A DNA stretch of 64,000 nt, taken from assembly GCF_000159695.1 (NCBI RefSeq), contig NZ_CM000955.1, forward strand, positions 389,001 through 453,000. Reading direction: 5' to 3'. Below the pieces are notes generated by a model, which was not told the origin of the DNA, did not search any database, and saw only the letters and a program-made list of their open reading frames with translations. The DNA comes from Finegoldia magna ATCC 53516. GTDB taxonomy: Bacteria > Bacillota > Clostridia > Tissierellales > Peptoniphilaceae. Made by a program: the position numbers and the translations under genes. Below are positions 9,224-17,495 of the stretch, piece after piece. The stretch's first letter is position 1. Each line of letters starts with the position of its first letter.

Positions 9224-9250
9224 AAATAGCTCACCTAAAGTGAGCTATTT
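9224..9250 (-). terminator. Terminator between clpX and lon
   Basis: A perfect AAATAGCTCAC / GTGAGCTATTT stem with a 5-base loop, followed by TTTTTA on the minus strand, four bases after the clpX stop. Confidence 0.85.
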
Positions 9251-9253
9251 GTG

Positions 9254-10489
9254 TTATTTATTATTTGTTTTAAAAACAAGTTTTGGGTCTTTTCCTTCTA
9301 GTACACTTTCTTTTGTCAAAATTACTTTGGAAATGTCTTGTCTTGATGGTAGCTCAAACATAATATTCATCAAAGATTTTTCTATTATTGTTCTCAAACC
9401 TCTGGCACCTGTTTTTCTATCGTAAGCCAACTTGGCGATAGCTTTCAATGCATCTTCATCAAATTCTAACTCAACATCATCCATTTTGAATAATTCTTGA
9501 TATTGTTTGATAACTGCATTTTTAGGTTCCAAAAGTATTTTAATTAAAGCTTGTTCATCTAGTTCATCAAGTGTAACTAAAACTGGAATTCTTCCTACAA
9601 ATTCAGGAATTAAACCAAATTTAATCAAATCTTCTGGCCTAATATCTTTGAACAATTCAGAAATTCTCTTGTGTTCATTTTCTCCCAAATCTGCACCAAA
9701 ACCTATTGATTTTGTTTCTGTTCTTTTTTCGATTATTTTTTCTAAGCCGTCAAAAGCTCCACCGACAATGAATAAAATATTTTTTGTATCAACTTGAATA
9801 TATTCTTGATTAGGATGCTTTCTTCCACCTTGTGGCGGTACATTACAAATTGTACCTTCAACTATTTTTAACAAAGCTTGTTGTACACCTTCACCGCTAA
9901 CATCTCTAGTGATGGAAGGATTTTCGCTTTTTCTAGTAATCTTGTCGATTTCGTCAATGTAGATGATTCCTTGTTCTGCTTTTTCGATATCGTAATCCGC
10001 CGCTTGAATAAGCTTCAAAATTACATTTTCTACATCTTCTCCGACATATCCAGCTTCTGTAAGGCTAGTTGCATCGGCAATAGCAAAAGGAACATCCAAT
10101 ATCTTGGCTAAAGTTTCAGCTAAAAGTGTTTTTCCGCTTCCAGTTGGACCCACCAATAAAATATTTGATTTTTGTAATTCTACATCATTGTTCATTAGAT
10201 TAGAATTAATTCTTTTGTAATGATTATATACTGCAACAGCCAAGGCTTTCTTGCCTTCTTCTTGTTTGATTACATAATCATCAAGCACATCCTTGATTTC
10301 GATTGGCTTAGGCAAATCAATTCTTTCTTGGGTATTATCTATATCTTTGAATTCTTCTTCTATTATGCTGTTACATAATGAAACACATTCATCGCAAATA
10401 AATACTCCAGGTCCAGCAATTAATTTTCTGACTTCATCTTGTGATTTACCGCAAAAAGAACATTTATATTGATTTTCATTTTTTGGCAT
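9254..10489 (-). CDS. clpX: ClpX, ATPase subunit of the ClpXP protease
   Basis: A 411-residue AAA+ unfoldase. The N-terminal zinc-binding domain has Cys10, Cys13, Cys32 and Cys35. Walker A is GPTGSGKT (114-121), Walker [10 protein letters not shown], and GARGLR is the sensor-2 region. It unfolds tagged proteins and feeds them into ClpP. It starts 10 bases after the clpP stop, giving the common order tig-clpP-clpX-lon. Confidence 0.97.
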   Translation of the reverse strand: MPKNENQYKCSFCGKSQDEVRKLIAGPGVFICDECVSLCNSIIEEEFKDIDNTQERIDLPKPIEIKDVLDDYVIKQEEGKKALAVAVYNHYKRINSNLMNNDVELQKSNILLVGPTGSGKTLLAETLAKILDVPFAIADATSLTEAGYVGEDVENVILKLIQAADYDIEKAEQGIIYIDEIDKITRKSENPSITRDVSGEGVQQALLKIVEGTICNVPPQGGRKHPNQEYIQVDTKNILFIVGGAFDGLEKIIEKRTETKSIGFGADLGENEHKRISELFKDIRPEDLIKFGLIPEFVGRIPVLVTLDELDEQALIKILLEPKNAVIKQYQELFKMDDVELEFDEDALKAIAKLAYDRKTGARGLRTIIEKSLMNIMFELPSRQDISKVILTKESVLEGKDPKLVFKTNNK

Positions 10490-10499
10490 AAATATTTCC

Positions 10500-11087
10500 T
10501 TATTTAGAAGTATATATAACTTCGTCTATCAATCCATACTCTTTTGCTTCTTCTGCTGTTAGTATGAAATCTCTGTCTGTATCTCTTTCAATTTTTTCTA
10601 GAGGTTGTCCAGTTCTTTCAGATAATATCTTGTTTAATAATTCTCTCTTCTTCAAAATATTCTTAGCGTGAATTTCGATATCACTAGCTTGTCCTTGTGC
10701 TCCACCAAGTGGTTGATGGATTAAAGTGTCTGCATTTGGAAGTGCATATCTTTTTCCTTTTGCACCACTTGTTAGAAGGATTGCTCCCATACTAGCAGCC
10801 ATTCCTACACAGATTGTTGAAACATCTGGTTTAACGTATTGCATAGTATCGTATATCGCTAATCCTGCACTTACAGAACCTCCTGGTGAATTGATATATA
10901 ATTGAATATCCTTTTTTGGATCTTCACTTTCTAAGAACAATAATTGAGCTATAACAAGATCCGCCATCTGATCATTAACTTCGCCTGTGACGAAAATAAT
11001 TCTTTCTTTTAAAAGTCGAGAGAAAATATCGTAAGATCTTTCGCCTCTATTACTTTGTTCTACAACCATTGGTACTAAAGATGGCAT
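10500..11087 (-). CDS. clpP: ClpP, ATP-dependent protease proteolytic subunit
   Basis: A 195-residue serine protease that forms a 14-mer chamber. The catalytic Ser99 is in GMAASMG, His124 in TLIHQPLGG and the Asp near 171-173 in [18 protein letters not shown] is a typical processed N-terminus. An AGGAGG site precedes the ATG. It lies between trigger factor and clpX and works with ClpX. No CtsR-type operator was found upstream. Confidence 0.97.
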   Translation of the reverse strand: MPSLVPMVVEQSNRGERSYDIFSRLLKERIIFVTGEVNDQMADLVIAQLLFLESEDPKKDIQLYINSPGGSVSAGLAIYDTMQYVKPDVSTICVGMAASMGAILLTSGAKGKRYALPNADTLIHQPLGGAQGQASDIEIHAKNILKKRELLNKILSERTGQPLEKIERDTDRDFILTAEEAKEYGLIDEVIYTSK

Positions 11088-11127
11088 AATAATAACCTCC
11101 TATTATTAATTCTAATATATTGAAATA

Positions 11128-12453
11128 TTATTTATCTTCTTTTGTTTCTTCAGCTTTCTTTGTTTCAAATTTAGTGATTTCTACTAATTTTTCTAATGCT
11201 TTCTTTCTCTTGATGTCTTCTTTTAAGAATTCTACGTTTGGACTATTTTTGAATTCTTCGATGAATTTTTCTTCGTCGTCTTGTCCGTAAACTTTAGCGA
11301 ATTCTTTTAATTGTTCATCTAATTCTTCATCTGTAGATTCGATTGCTTCTTTTTCGATATATTTTTCTAATACCAAATCACCTTTAACCTTTAATTCAGC
11401 GTTAGCTCTTAATTCGTTTTTAACATCTTCTTCTGAAGTGTTAGTGATTTGGAAGTATTGATCTGTATTTAAGCCCATTTGTTGAACTCTTCTTGCAAAA
11501 TCTTGGAATTGACGATTAACTTCGTTCTCAATCATTGATTCTGGAACTGTAATTTCAGTAGCATCAATCAAAGCTTCTACAGATTTGTTTTGTTTTTCAA
11601 CTAATTGTCTTTGTTCGTTGTCTTTTTCTAAGTGTTCTTTGATGTCTTTCTTGTATTCGTCAAGAGTATCGAATTCAGAAACATCTTTTACGAATTCATC
11701 ATCTAATTCAGGTAATACTTTTTCTTTGATTGAATTGATTTTGCATTCAAACTTAGCATCTTTTCCCTTTAAAGAATCTTCGTGGTAATCTTCTGGGAAT
11801 TTAACATTAACATCAAATTCGTCTCCAACATTGTGACCTACGATTTGTTCTTCAAATCCTGGAATAAATGTGTGTGAACCTAAAACTAATTCGTAATCTT
11901 CAGCTTCGCCACCGTCAAATGCTTTATCTTCTACAAAACCTTTGAAATTGATAGAAACAGTGTCATTTTCCTTAGCTTCTCTTCCTTCAACTTCTTGAAC
12001 TCTTGCGTTTGATTCTAATTCGTGGTTAATTTTCAAATCAACATCAGAATCAGTTACTTTGTATTCTTCGATTTCTGCTGAAAGATTAGAATAATCACCT
12101 AATTCGAATTCTGGTTTCAAATCAACAGTGAATTTTACTTTTACATCATTGTTTTCAGTAATGTCATCAAGATCAATGTCTGGTTGAGAAACTGGTTCTA
12201 ATTCTAATTCTTCGATTGCTTTTTCGTAAATTCCTGGTAATAAAAGATTTACAGCATCTTCGTAGAATAATCCTTCACCATAAGCTCTTTCCAACATTTT
12301 TCTTGGAACTTTACCTTTTCTAAATCCTTTTAAACTAAATCTAGATCTATTCTTTTTATAACTTTCCTCAATTGCGTTATTGAAATCTTCTGCAGGTATT
12401 TCACATGTGAATACCGCTTGATTATTTTCTTTACTTACAAGCACTGCGCTCAT
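11128..12453 (-). CDS. tig: Trigger factor
   Basis: A 441-residue ribosome-associated chaperone. The ribosome-binding signature FRKGKVPRKM lies near residues 44-53. A central FKBP-type domain (about 160-245) includes VSINFKGFVEDKAFDGG, and the C-terminal part is a long helical, acidic chaperone domain. It binds nascent chains at the exit tunnel. First gene of the tig-clpP-clpX block, with its own promoter at 12519-12547. Confidence 0.95.
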   Translation of the reverse strand: MSAVLVSKENNQAVFTCEIPAEDFNNAIEESYKKNRSRFSLKGFRKGKVPRKMLERAYGEGLFYEDAVNLLLPGIYEKAIEELELEPVSQPDIDLDDITENNDVKVKFTVDLKPEFELGDYSNLSAEIEEYKVTDSDVDLKINHELESNARVQEVEGREAKENDTVSINFKGFVEDKAFDGGEAEDYELVLGSHTFIPGFEEQIVGHNVGDEFDVNVKFPEDYHEDSLKGKDAKFECKINSIKEKVLPELDDEFVKDVSEFDTLDEYKKDIKEHLEKDNEQRQLVEKQNKSVEALIDATEITVPESMIENEVNRQFQDFARRVQQMGLNTDQYFQITNTSEEDVKNELRANAELKVKGDLVLEKYIEKEAIESTDEELDEQLKEFAKVYGQDDEEKFIEEFKNSPNVEFLKEDIKRKKALEKLVEITKFETKKAEETKEDK

Positions 12454-12518
12454 ACTTTCCTCCTAATTTTTATTTAAAACTTAAATTAATTTCACTTAAA
12501 ATAGAAATTCCAGCTAAT

Positions 12519-12547
12519 ATTATACCCTAAATACCATTTTTTTTAAA
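12519..12547 (-). promoter_or_regulatory. Candidate promoter for tig-clpP-clpX
   Basis: On the minus strand TATAAT (12519-12524) is preceded at 17 bases by TTTAAA (12542-12547). The -10 is perfect and the -35 matches at 4 of 6. Confidence 0.55.
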
Positions 12548-12576
12548 GTTTTTTAGCTAAAATGATTAAAAAACTG

Positions 12577-13563
12577 TCATTTTTGTTCAACTTTGTAGTA
12601 TAAATCCAATTTTTTTGCTAATTTTTCGAAATTTTCTTCCCCTTTTCCTATATATACACCATTTTGTATAGATGTCGTGAGAAGTTTATTGGTAGTCTTG
12701 TCTACATTTCCTTCATTTACCAAAATATTTACGTAATTTTTTTGTAGACTCACATATGATGCCAATAAAGATGTTCGGATATCTTTGTATTCTGTAAAAA
12801 TAATTTTAGAATACTTGATATCTGAGTTTTGAGCATAGTTTGCATCATAAACCGATCTGTAATCATTTCGTGTGACTTTGAAACCATTTTGTTTTAATTT
12901 CTCATCGTATTCACTACTTATTATAGATGTCGGTTGGTCAATCAAAATATTTGAAATCCCCTTGTCGATAGCAAATTTGGTAATTGATTCGTCAAATTTT
13001 TTACCTTGTACAAATGTAATCGCGTATCCATTTTTTAAATAGTAGCCCATCTTTGCTTGAATAAAATTGAAATTAGACAAATCGCTAATAACTAAAGTAT
13101 CTGTAGGATTTAGGTTTGTGTTCTCTTTGATGACATTCTTGGATACTTCTACACGATCTCTGCCGTCAATTCTTGTAACCAACAAACCGCTCAATTTCAA
13201 ATTATCAGCAATTTCTTCTGAAACTGATTTGGGTCCGCCGATTATATACACGTTTTTAGCTTTCAACCTATTATCTTCTTTTAATATTGGACTTTCTTTC
13301 TTTATATACGCTCCATCATTTTGAATAAGCAAAATCGCCGCTTTATTCTTATATGCAAAGCTTAGAGCTGAAATTATGTCGCTTTCTTTTTTTTCATTTA
13401 CTATTACTAAGTTCGCATTTTTATCGTAAACTTCTTCCGTCAATTTTTCTGACAAATCGGAGACGTCTTTCTCAATTATTTTATCCAGAACTACATCCGT
13501 ATTCGCAAGTGATTTTGTGGATAAAAACAGCAAACACATACACAAAATTAAAATTCTTTTCAT
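12577..13563 (-). CDS. Degenerate cell-wall-binding repeat 2 (CWB2-like) exported protein
   Basis: A 328-residue protein with an N-terminal signal peptide (MKRILILCMCLLFLSTKSLA, cleavage near 20). The rest resembles three CWB2 (PF04122) repeats: AAILLIQND, VYIIGGPKSVSEEIADNL and a DGRDRVEVS segment are recognisable, but later repeats have lost the GG and RYET-like signatures. Intact CWB2 proteins bind wall anionic polymers non-covalently. Divergence suggests a changed ligand or a purely structural role. The promoter is back to back with that of the AraC regulator, which may control it. Confidence 0.7.
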   Translation of the reverse strand: MKRILILCMCLLFLSTKSLANTDVVLDKIIEKDVSDLSEKLTEEVYDKNANLVIVNEKKESDIISALSFAYKNKAAILLIQNDGAYIKKESPILKEDNRLKAKNVYIIGGPKSVSEEIADNLKLSGLLVTRIDGRDRVEVSKNVIKENTNLNPTDTLVISDLSNFNFIQAKMGYYLKNGYAITFVQGKKFDESITKFAIDKGISNILIDQPTSIISSEYDEKLKQNGFKVTRNDYRSVYDANYAQNSDIKYSKIIFTEYKDIRTSLLASYVSLQKNYVNILVNEGNVDKTTNKLLTTSIQNGVYIGKGEENFEKLAKKLDLYYKVEQK

Positions 13564-13579
13564 AATTACCTCTTCATTA

Positions 13580-13609
13580 ATTATATATTAAAATCAAATC
13601 AAATTGCAA
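13580..13609 (-). promoter_or_regulatory. Promoter of the CWB2-like gene
   Basis: Minus strand: TTGCAA (13604-13609), an 18-base spacer, then TATAAT (13580-13585). Its -35 is one half of an inverted repeat shared with the divergent AraC promoter. Confidence 0.6.
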
Positions 13610-13623
13610 AAATATATCATTTC

Positions 13624-13653
13624 TTGCAATTTCAATCAAATTAGTTATATAAT
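13624..13653 (+). promoter_or_regulatory. Promoter of the AraC-family gene
   Basis: Plus strand: TTGCAA (13624-13629), an 18-base spacer, then TATAAT (13648-13653). This mirrors the divergent promoter exactly, with the two -35 boxes 14 bases apart. Confidence 0.6.
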
Positions 13654-13689
13654 TAGTTCGTAACACTCAAAAAATGAAAGGAATTGTAT

Positions 13690-14352
13690 ATGTTCGAATT
13701 GGAATCAAAGTTAATAAAGGCTGTTCAGCTAAAATCGAATAAAGAAGCACATGAATTAGCTGACAAATTGTTGAATATTTGGCAAAATTCAGAAACTAAT
13801 ATAAGATCCCAAAAGAACACAATTATTCAATTGTTGGGAATATTTTGCTGGAACCAAATTAAGAATATAAGCGATAATCAGAGTCTAAAATTTTGCGAAA
13901 CCGAAAAAAACAAATTATTGTCTAAAATAGAAAATGATGAATCTGAAAATCTTGATGAAATACTCCATGAAATTGTAGAATATTACACTACAAACCAAAA
14001 TATATTTACAAAGGGTTGTGAAAACCCATTAATCAGAAGGGCATTGGATTATATTTACAATAACAGTGAGCAGAAGATTTCTCTGGATATTCTGTCTGAT
14101 CACTTGCACGTGTCAAAAAGCTATTTGTCGACATTGATTTGTCAAAACACGGGAAGCAATCTTCCAAATATTTTGACTACTTTTAGAATAGAAAAAAGTC
14201 TACTGCTTTTGACTTACACCGACAAATCCGTTAGCGAGATTTCAAAGGAAGTTGGGTTTCAATCTGATTCATATTTTTGTCAACAATTTAAAAACATAAA
14301 ACAAATTACACCGAAAAAATTCAGGACAATAACAAAGCGTGACCTCTGCTAA
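13690..14352 (+). CDS. AraC-family transcriptional regulator
   Basis: A 220-residue protein. The ATG at 13690 is preferred over a TTG six bases upstream because AAAGG sits about 8 bases before it. Residues ~1-120 form a helical, charged N-terminal part I do not recognise. The last ~100 residues hold two helix-turn-helix motifs (ISLDILSDHLHVSKSYLSTLICQ and a second one around SVSEISKEVGF), ending in the family signature SYFCQQFKNI..TPKKFR. It may control the divergent CWB2-like gene, itself, or the convergent feo locus; none of these is shown by the sequence. Confidence 0.88.
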   Translation: MFELESKLIKAVQLKSNKEAHELADKLLNIWQNSETNIRSQKNTIIQLLGIFCWNQIKNISDNQSLKFCETEKNKLLSKIENDESENLDEILHEIVEYYTTNQNIFTKGCENPLIRRALDYIYNNSEQKISLDILSDHLHVSKSYLSTLICQNTGSNLPNILTTFRIEKSLLLLTYTDKSVSEISKEVGFQSDSYFCQQFKNIKQITPKKFRTITKRDLC

Positions 14353-14368
14353 AGGCCACGCTTTTTTT
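14334..14368. terminator. Bidirectional terminator between the AraC gene and the feo locus
   Basis: Arms AAAGCGTG (14334-14341) and CACGCTTT (14357-14364) are followed by a T-run on plus. The hairpin overlaps the stop of the small Feo protein and can end both convergent transcripts. Confidence 0.75.
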
Positions 14369-14507
14369 ATTGTTTATTGTAATTATTAGAATGAGGGCAA
14401 GAAGTGGAACCGCAATCGCAGCTACCACCTTTTTTAATCATACGACGTACTGCAAACACAATTGCTACGACAATTATTGATAATACTACTATATCAGCTA
14501 TATTCAA
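14367..14507 (-). CDS. FeoB-associated Cys-rich membrane protein (46 aa)
   Basis: A small gene immediately downstream of feoB. It starts with TTG at 14507, preceded by AAGGTG; no in-frame ATG is available. The product has one membrane helix (about residues 5-21, Ile/Val/Leu-rich), a basic RRMIKK stop-transfer, and a Cys-rich tail with Cys30, Cys32 and Cys37 in SCDCGSTSCPHS. This is the layout of FeoB-associated Cys-rich proteins (Pfam FeoB_associated) found after feoB in many anaerobes. A role in Fe(II) handling at the FeoB pore is proposed for the family but not settled. Confidence 0.88.
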   Translation of the reverse strand: MNIADIVVLSIIVVAIVFAVRRMIKKGGSCDCGSTSCPHSNNYNKQ

Positions 14508-14534
14508 AAAATCACCTTCTTTAAAATTCTATCT

Positions 14535-16664
14535 CTATTCTACTGCTCTTTTTGATTGATTGTTTTTGTATTTATCTTTTCTAAATATCATATACAACGT
14601 TCCAACCAACACTACAAGCGCTATTGCTGTCATAATTGTAAATGGTTGTTTTACTACCAACACATTTAAGAATTGATATACCATAAACGATATTAAATAT
14701 GCAAAAACAATTTGATAAATAATCGCAAATGCTGTCCATTTTGAAGAATTCATTTCTTCTTTTATAGCACCAACTGCCGCAAAACAAGGAACTGTTAATT
14801 GGTTGAATACCAAGAAACTCAAAGCAGATGCTATAGTGAAGTTACTTTTTACCAAATCAGCTATTTTACCTGTATCATTACCTACACCAGAAACTATTCC
14901 GTAAACGCTGACTACCATTTCTTTAGCAACAGTTCCTAAGAATGAAGCTACAGTTGCAGTCCAATTTCCGAATCCTAATGGAGCAAACAATGGTGCGAAT
15001 ATTTTTCCGATGAACGCCAATATAGTATCGGTACTATCATCAGCGAAATGAACAAATTCTCCCTTAACAGAAATACTTTGTAAAATCCAAACGCAAATTG
15101 ATGCAACTAAGATTATTGTACCTGCTTTTATGATAAATGATTTAGTTCTATCCCAAGTTACACGCAAAACATTTGAAACAGTTGGTTTGTGATATTCAGG
15201 AAGTTCCATTACGAATGGAGCTGGTTCTCCTGAAAAAGCTTTTGTCTTTTTCAAAATAAGGCCACTGATTATTACTGCCAAAATTCCTGTAAAATACAAT
15301 AATGGAGCAAACCACCATTGACCGAAAATCGCTGCTGCAAATAATGCTATGATTTCTGTTTTTGCACCGCAAGGCATGAATGATGCAACGATGATAGTCA
15401 TTTTTCTGTCGTTTTCATTTTCAATAGTTCTTGTTGCCATAATTCCTGGAACTGAACAACCAGTACCAATTAAGATTGGAATAAATGATTTACCAGATAA
15501 ACCAAATTTTCTGAACATTCTATCCAACATAAATGCGATTCTTGACATGTATCCTATATCTTCTAAAATAGCTAACAATAATTCCAACGTTGCAACCAAA
15601 GGCAAGAATCCCAATACTGCACCAACGCCGGCAACAATACCATCTACAACAAGGCTTGTTACCCATTCGCTAGTTCCGATTGCTTCTAATCCTTTTGTAG
15701 CTAAATCAGCTAATGCAGTTCCCATCACAGTATCTGCCCACCAATCGTGGAATGGAGGACCACCAACAACCTTTACCGCAATAAAGTAAACGGCTATCAT
15801 TATCAATACGAAAATTGGTAATGCCAAAAATCTATTCGTAACCACCCTGTCGATTTTATCACTAGTTGTTAATCCCAATCTTCCTTTTTGTACAGAATCT
15901 GAAATTACTGAAGTAATGAATGTATATCTTTCATCTGTAATTATGGATTCACCATCATCATCGTATTCTTCTTCAATTTTTGAAACAATTTCTTCAACTT
16001 TTGCTTTTTCTTCATCAGTGATATGAACAGCTTGTAATGCTTTTTCATCTCTTTCCAAAGCTTTTACAGCAAACCATCTTTTTGATTCAGAATTTTTAAT
16101 GGATTCTACACTATTTTCTATTTCAGTAAGCACATTTTCAATTTCATCACTAAATGATTTTATCGATTCATGATGAGATTTCACTTGTTTTTGTGCAACT
16201 TCAATTAATTCATCCAAGTTTAATTTTTTAAGTGCTGATACTTCAACTATTGGAATTCCCAATTTTTCAGATATTAGTTTTGTGTTTAATTTATCGTTAT
16301 TTTTCTTAACGACATCCATCATATTAAATGCCAAAACCATTGGAATTCCAATTTCAGATAATTGTGTTGTAAGATACAAGTTTCTTTCAATATTTGAAGC
16401 ATCCACAACATCAATAATTACATCTGGTTTTTCGTTTATTAAGTAATTTCTACTAACAACTTCTTCCAAAGTATATGGAGAAAGCGAGTAAATTCCCGGT
16501 AAGTCGGTAATTTTAATATCTTTGTTATTTTTTAAAGTTCCCTCTTTTTTTTCTACAGTAACGCCTGGCCAGTTACCAACATATTGATTGGATCCTGTCA
16601 ACGCGTTAAACATCGTGGACTTACCACTATTAGGGTTACCTGCTAAAGCAATTCTTATTGACAT
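14535..16664 (-). CDS. feoB: Ferrous iron transport protein B
   Basis: A 709-residue membrane GTPase. The N-terminal G domain has G1 GNPNSGKST (9-17), G3 DLPGIYSLSP and G4 NMMD; a helical spacer of about 90 residues follows, then a C-terminal Fe(II) transport domain of about 8-10 helices. Two gating motifs each contain a Cys: GTGCSVPGIM and QLTVPCFA. It imports Fe(II) across the cytoplasmic membrane under anoxic conditions. Two feoA genes precede it within 30 bases, so feoA-feoA-feoB and the small Cys-rich gene form one operon. Confidence 0.96.
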   Translation of the reverse strand: MSIRIALAGNPNSGKSTMFNALTGSNQYVGNWPGVTVEKKEGTLKNNKDIKITDLPGIYSLSPYTLEEVVSRNYLINEKPDVIIDVVDASNIERNLYLTTQLSEIGIPMVLAFNMMDVVKKNNDKLNTKLISEKLGIPIVEVSALKKLNLDELIEVAQKQVKSHHESIKSFSDEIENVLTEIENSVESIKNSESKRWFAVKALERDEKALQAVHITDEEKAKVEEIVSKIEEEYDDDGESIITDERYTFITSVISDSVQKGRLGLTTSDKIDRVVTNRFLALPIFVLIMIAVYFIAVKVVGGPPFHDWWADTVMGTALADLATKGLEAIGTSEWVTSLVVDGIVAGVGAVLGFLPLVATLELLLAILEDIGYMSRIAFMLDRMFRKFGLSGKSFIPILIGTGCSVPGIMATRTIENENDRKMTIIVASFMPCGAKTEIIALFAAAIFGQWWFAPLLYFTGILAVIISGLILKKTKAFSGEPAPFVMELPEYHKPTVSNVLRVTWDRTKSFIIKAGTIILVASICVWILQSISVKGEFVHFADDSTDTILAFIGKIFAPLFAPLGFGNWTATVASFLGTVAKEMVVSVYGIVSGVGNDTGKIADLVKSNFTIASALSFLVFNQLTVPCFAAVGAIKEEMNSSKWTAFAIIYQIVFAYLISFMVYQFLNVLVVKQPFTIMTAIALVVLVGTLYMIFRKDKYKNNQSKRAVE

Positions 16665-16676
16665 AAGTCCTCCTAA

Positions 16677-16919
16677 TTATTTATCTATAATTTCTATTAA
16701 AATATTTTCTGCATCATCTTTTCTAAGACTTAGTTCATATCCTCTCAAATTAATTTGAACTGGATCTCCTAATGGTGCTACTTTTCTGATATAGATTTCT
16801 ACATTTTTTGTAATACCCATATCCATTATTCTTCTTTTAACAGGACCTTTTCCCAAAATCTTAACAACTCTGTAGTATTTTCCTACTTCGGCGTGTTTAA
16901 GATTCATTTCGTTATCCAC
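16677..16919 (-). CDS. feoA: FeoA-domain protein (second copy)
   Basis: An 80-residue SH3-like FeoA protein, with KYYRVVKILGKGPVKRRIMDMGI and an APLGDPVQINLRGYELSLR segment typical of the family. FeoA is thought to bind FeoB and modulate its GTPase or assembly. It lies 12 bases upstream of feoB and 17 bases after the other feoA. The two copies are diverged, so they are not a recent duplication. Confidence 0.92.
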   Translation of the reverse strand: MDNEMNLKHAEVGKYYRVVKILGKGPVKRRIMDMGITKNVEIYIRKVAPLGDPVQINLRGYELSLRKDDAENILIEIIDK

Positions 16920-16936
16920 TTATGTATCCTCCTTAA

Positions 16937-17161
16937 TTAAATATGATTTACCATAATTCTCATAGCTATATCTTTTCCTATAGCCACTCTTGAACCTTTT
17001 ATTTTAACTATCAAATTTCCGTAGCTTTCTGAAACAACCGTAACTACTGCTCCTTCAACAAAACCCATATTATTCAATAATTTTTTTTGTGAATCATCTT
17101 TTATTTTTTTTATTTTTACGATTTCAAAATCTTCATTGAGTGGCACTAATGCCAAATTCAT
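16937..17161 (-). CDS. feoA: FeoA-domain protein (first copy)
   Basis: A 74-residue FeoA-type SH3 protein; LLNNMGFVEGAVVTVVSES and KIKGSRVAIGKDIAMRIMV are family features. First gene of the feo operon, with a GGTGAT ribosome site. Its promoter is strong and carries a Fur-like box and a 16-bp palindrome in the leader, which fits iron-dependent control. Confidence 0.92.
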   Translation of the reverse strand: MNLALVPLNEDFEIVKIKKIKDDSQKKLLNNMGFVEGAVVTVVSESYGNLIVKIKGSRVAIGKDIAMRIMVNHI

Positions 17162-17173
17162 TTAATCACCTTC

Positions 17174-17189
17174 ATTTAAACGTTTAAAT
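17174..17189. repeat. Perfect 16-bp palindrome in the feo leader
   Basis: ATTTAAACGTTTAAAT is self-complementary over 16 bases. It lies between the -10 box and the ribosome site of the first feoA, downstream of the expected transcription start. The position suits an operator that blocks elongation or an RNA hairpin near the ribosome site. Confidence 0.6.
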
Positions 17190-17202
17190 CTATTACATTG
17201 AT

Positions 17203-17231
17203 ATTATATTGATAAAGAGTATTAATGTCAA
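17203..17231 (-). promoter_or_regulatory. Consensus promoter of the feo operon
   Basis: On the minus strand a perfect TTGACA (17226-17231), a 17-base spacer and a perfect TATAAT (17203-17208). A promoter this strong usually needs repression. Confidence 0.85.
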
Positions 17232-17232
17232 G

Positions 17233-17247
17233 TGAAAATCATTATTA
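17233..17247. promoter_or_regulatory. Fur-family box upstream of the feo promoter
   Basis: TGAAAATCATTATTA matches the Fur 7-1-7 consensus TGATAATnATTATCA at 12 of 14 positions. It sits directly against the -35 box of the feo promoter. A Fur, PerR or DtxR-like regulator is not in the window. Confidence 0.6.
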
Positions 17248-17289
17248 TTTTTTCATTTGTTACAAAATTATTGCAATTTGCTAATAAAA

Positions 17290-17318
17290 TTTACACTACA
17301 TTTTATATTTGATATAAT
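17290..17318 (+). promoter_or_regulatory. Promoter of glmS
   Basis: Plus strand: TTTACA (17290-17295), a 17-base spacer, then a perfect TATAAT (17313-17318). Transcription would start just before the ribozyme. Confidence 0.75.
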
Positions 17319-17337
17319 ATCTCAAGAGATAAAAACA

Positions 17338-17456
17338 AAAAAGCGCCAGACCTTTACGGTTAACGAGGGATAGAGTTATCGAATTTTTCGGCGGGAGCTC
17401 TATAGGTAACACAGCCTTAGCATTTAACAAAGTTCAAGAGCAATTTTGAAACAAAA
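17338..17456 (+). ncRNA. glmS ribozyme-riboswitch
   Basis: The leader between the promoter and glmS carries the glmS ribozyme core. It opens with AAGCGCCAGA, has the GAGGGATAGAGTTATCGAA and TTCGGCGGGAGCTCTA segments of the central pseudoknot, and ends with GGTAACACAGCC and a 3' stem ending near 17456. Glucosamine-6-phosphate acts as cofactor for self-cleavage, which destabilises the mRNA. By homology the cut falls between A17342 and G17343. It gives feedback control of the downstream glmS. Confidence 0.92.
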
Positions 17457-17495
17457 ATAATGAAGTGTATCTCTAAAAAATTTGGAGGTAAATAT

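Noticed and set aside
17460..17495. Twelve-residue N-terminal extension of GlmS
   Set aside because: GlmS needs Cys right after the initiator Met, and GGAGG lies before the ATG at 17496.
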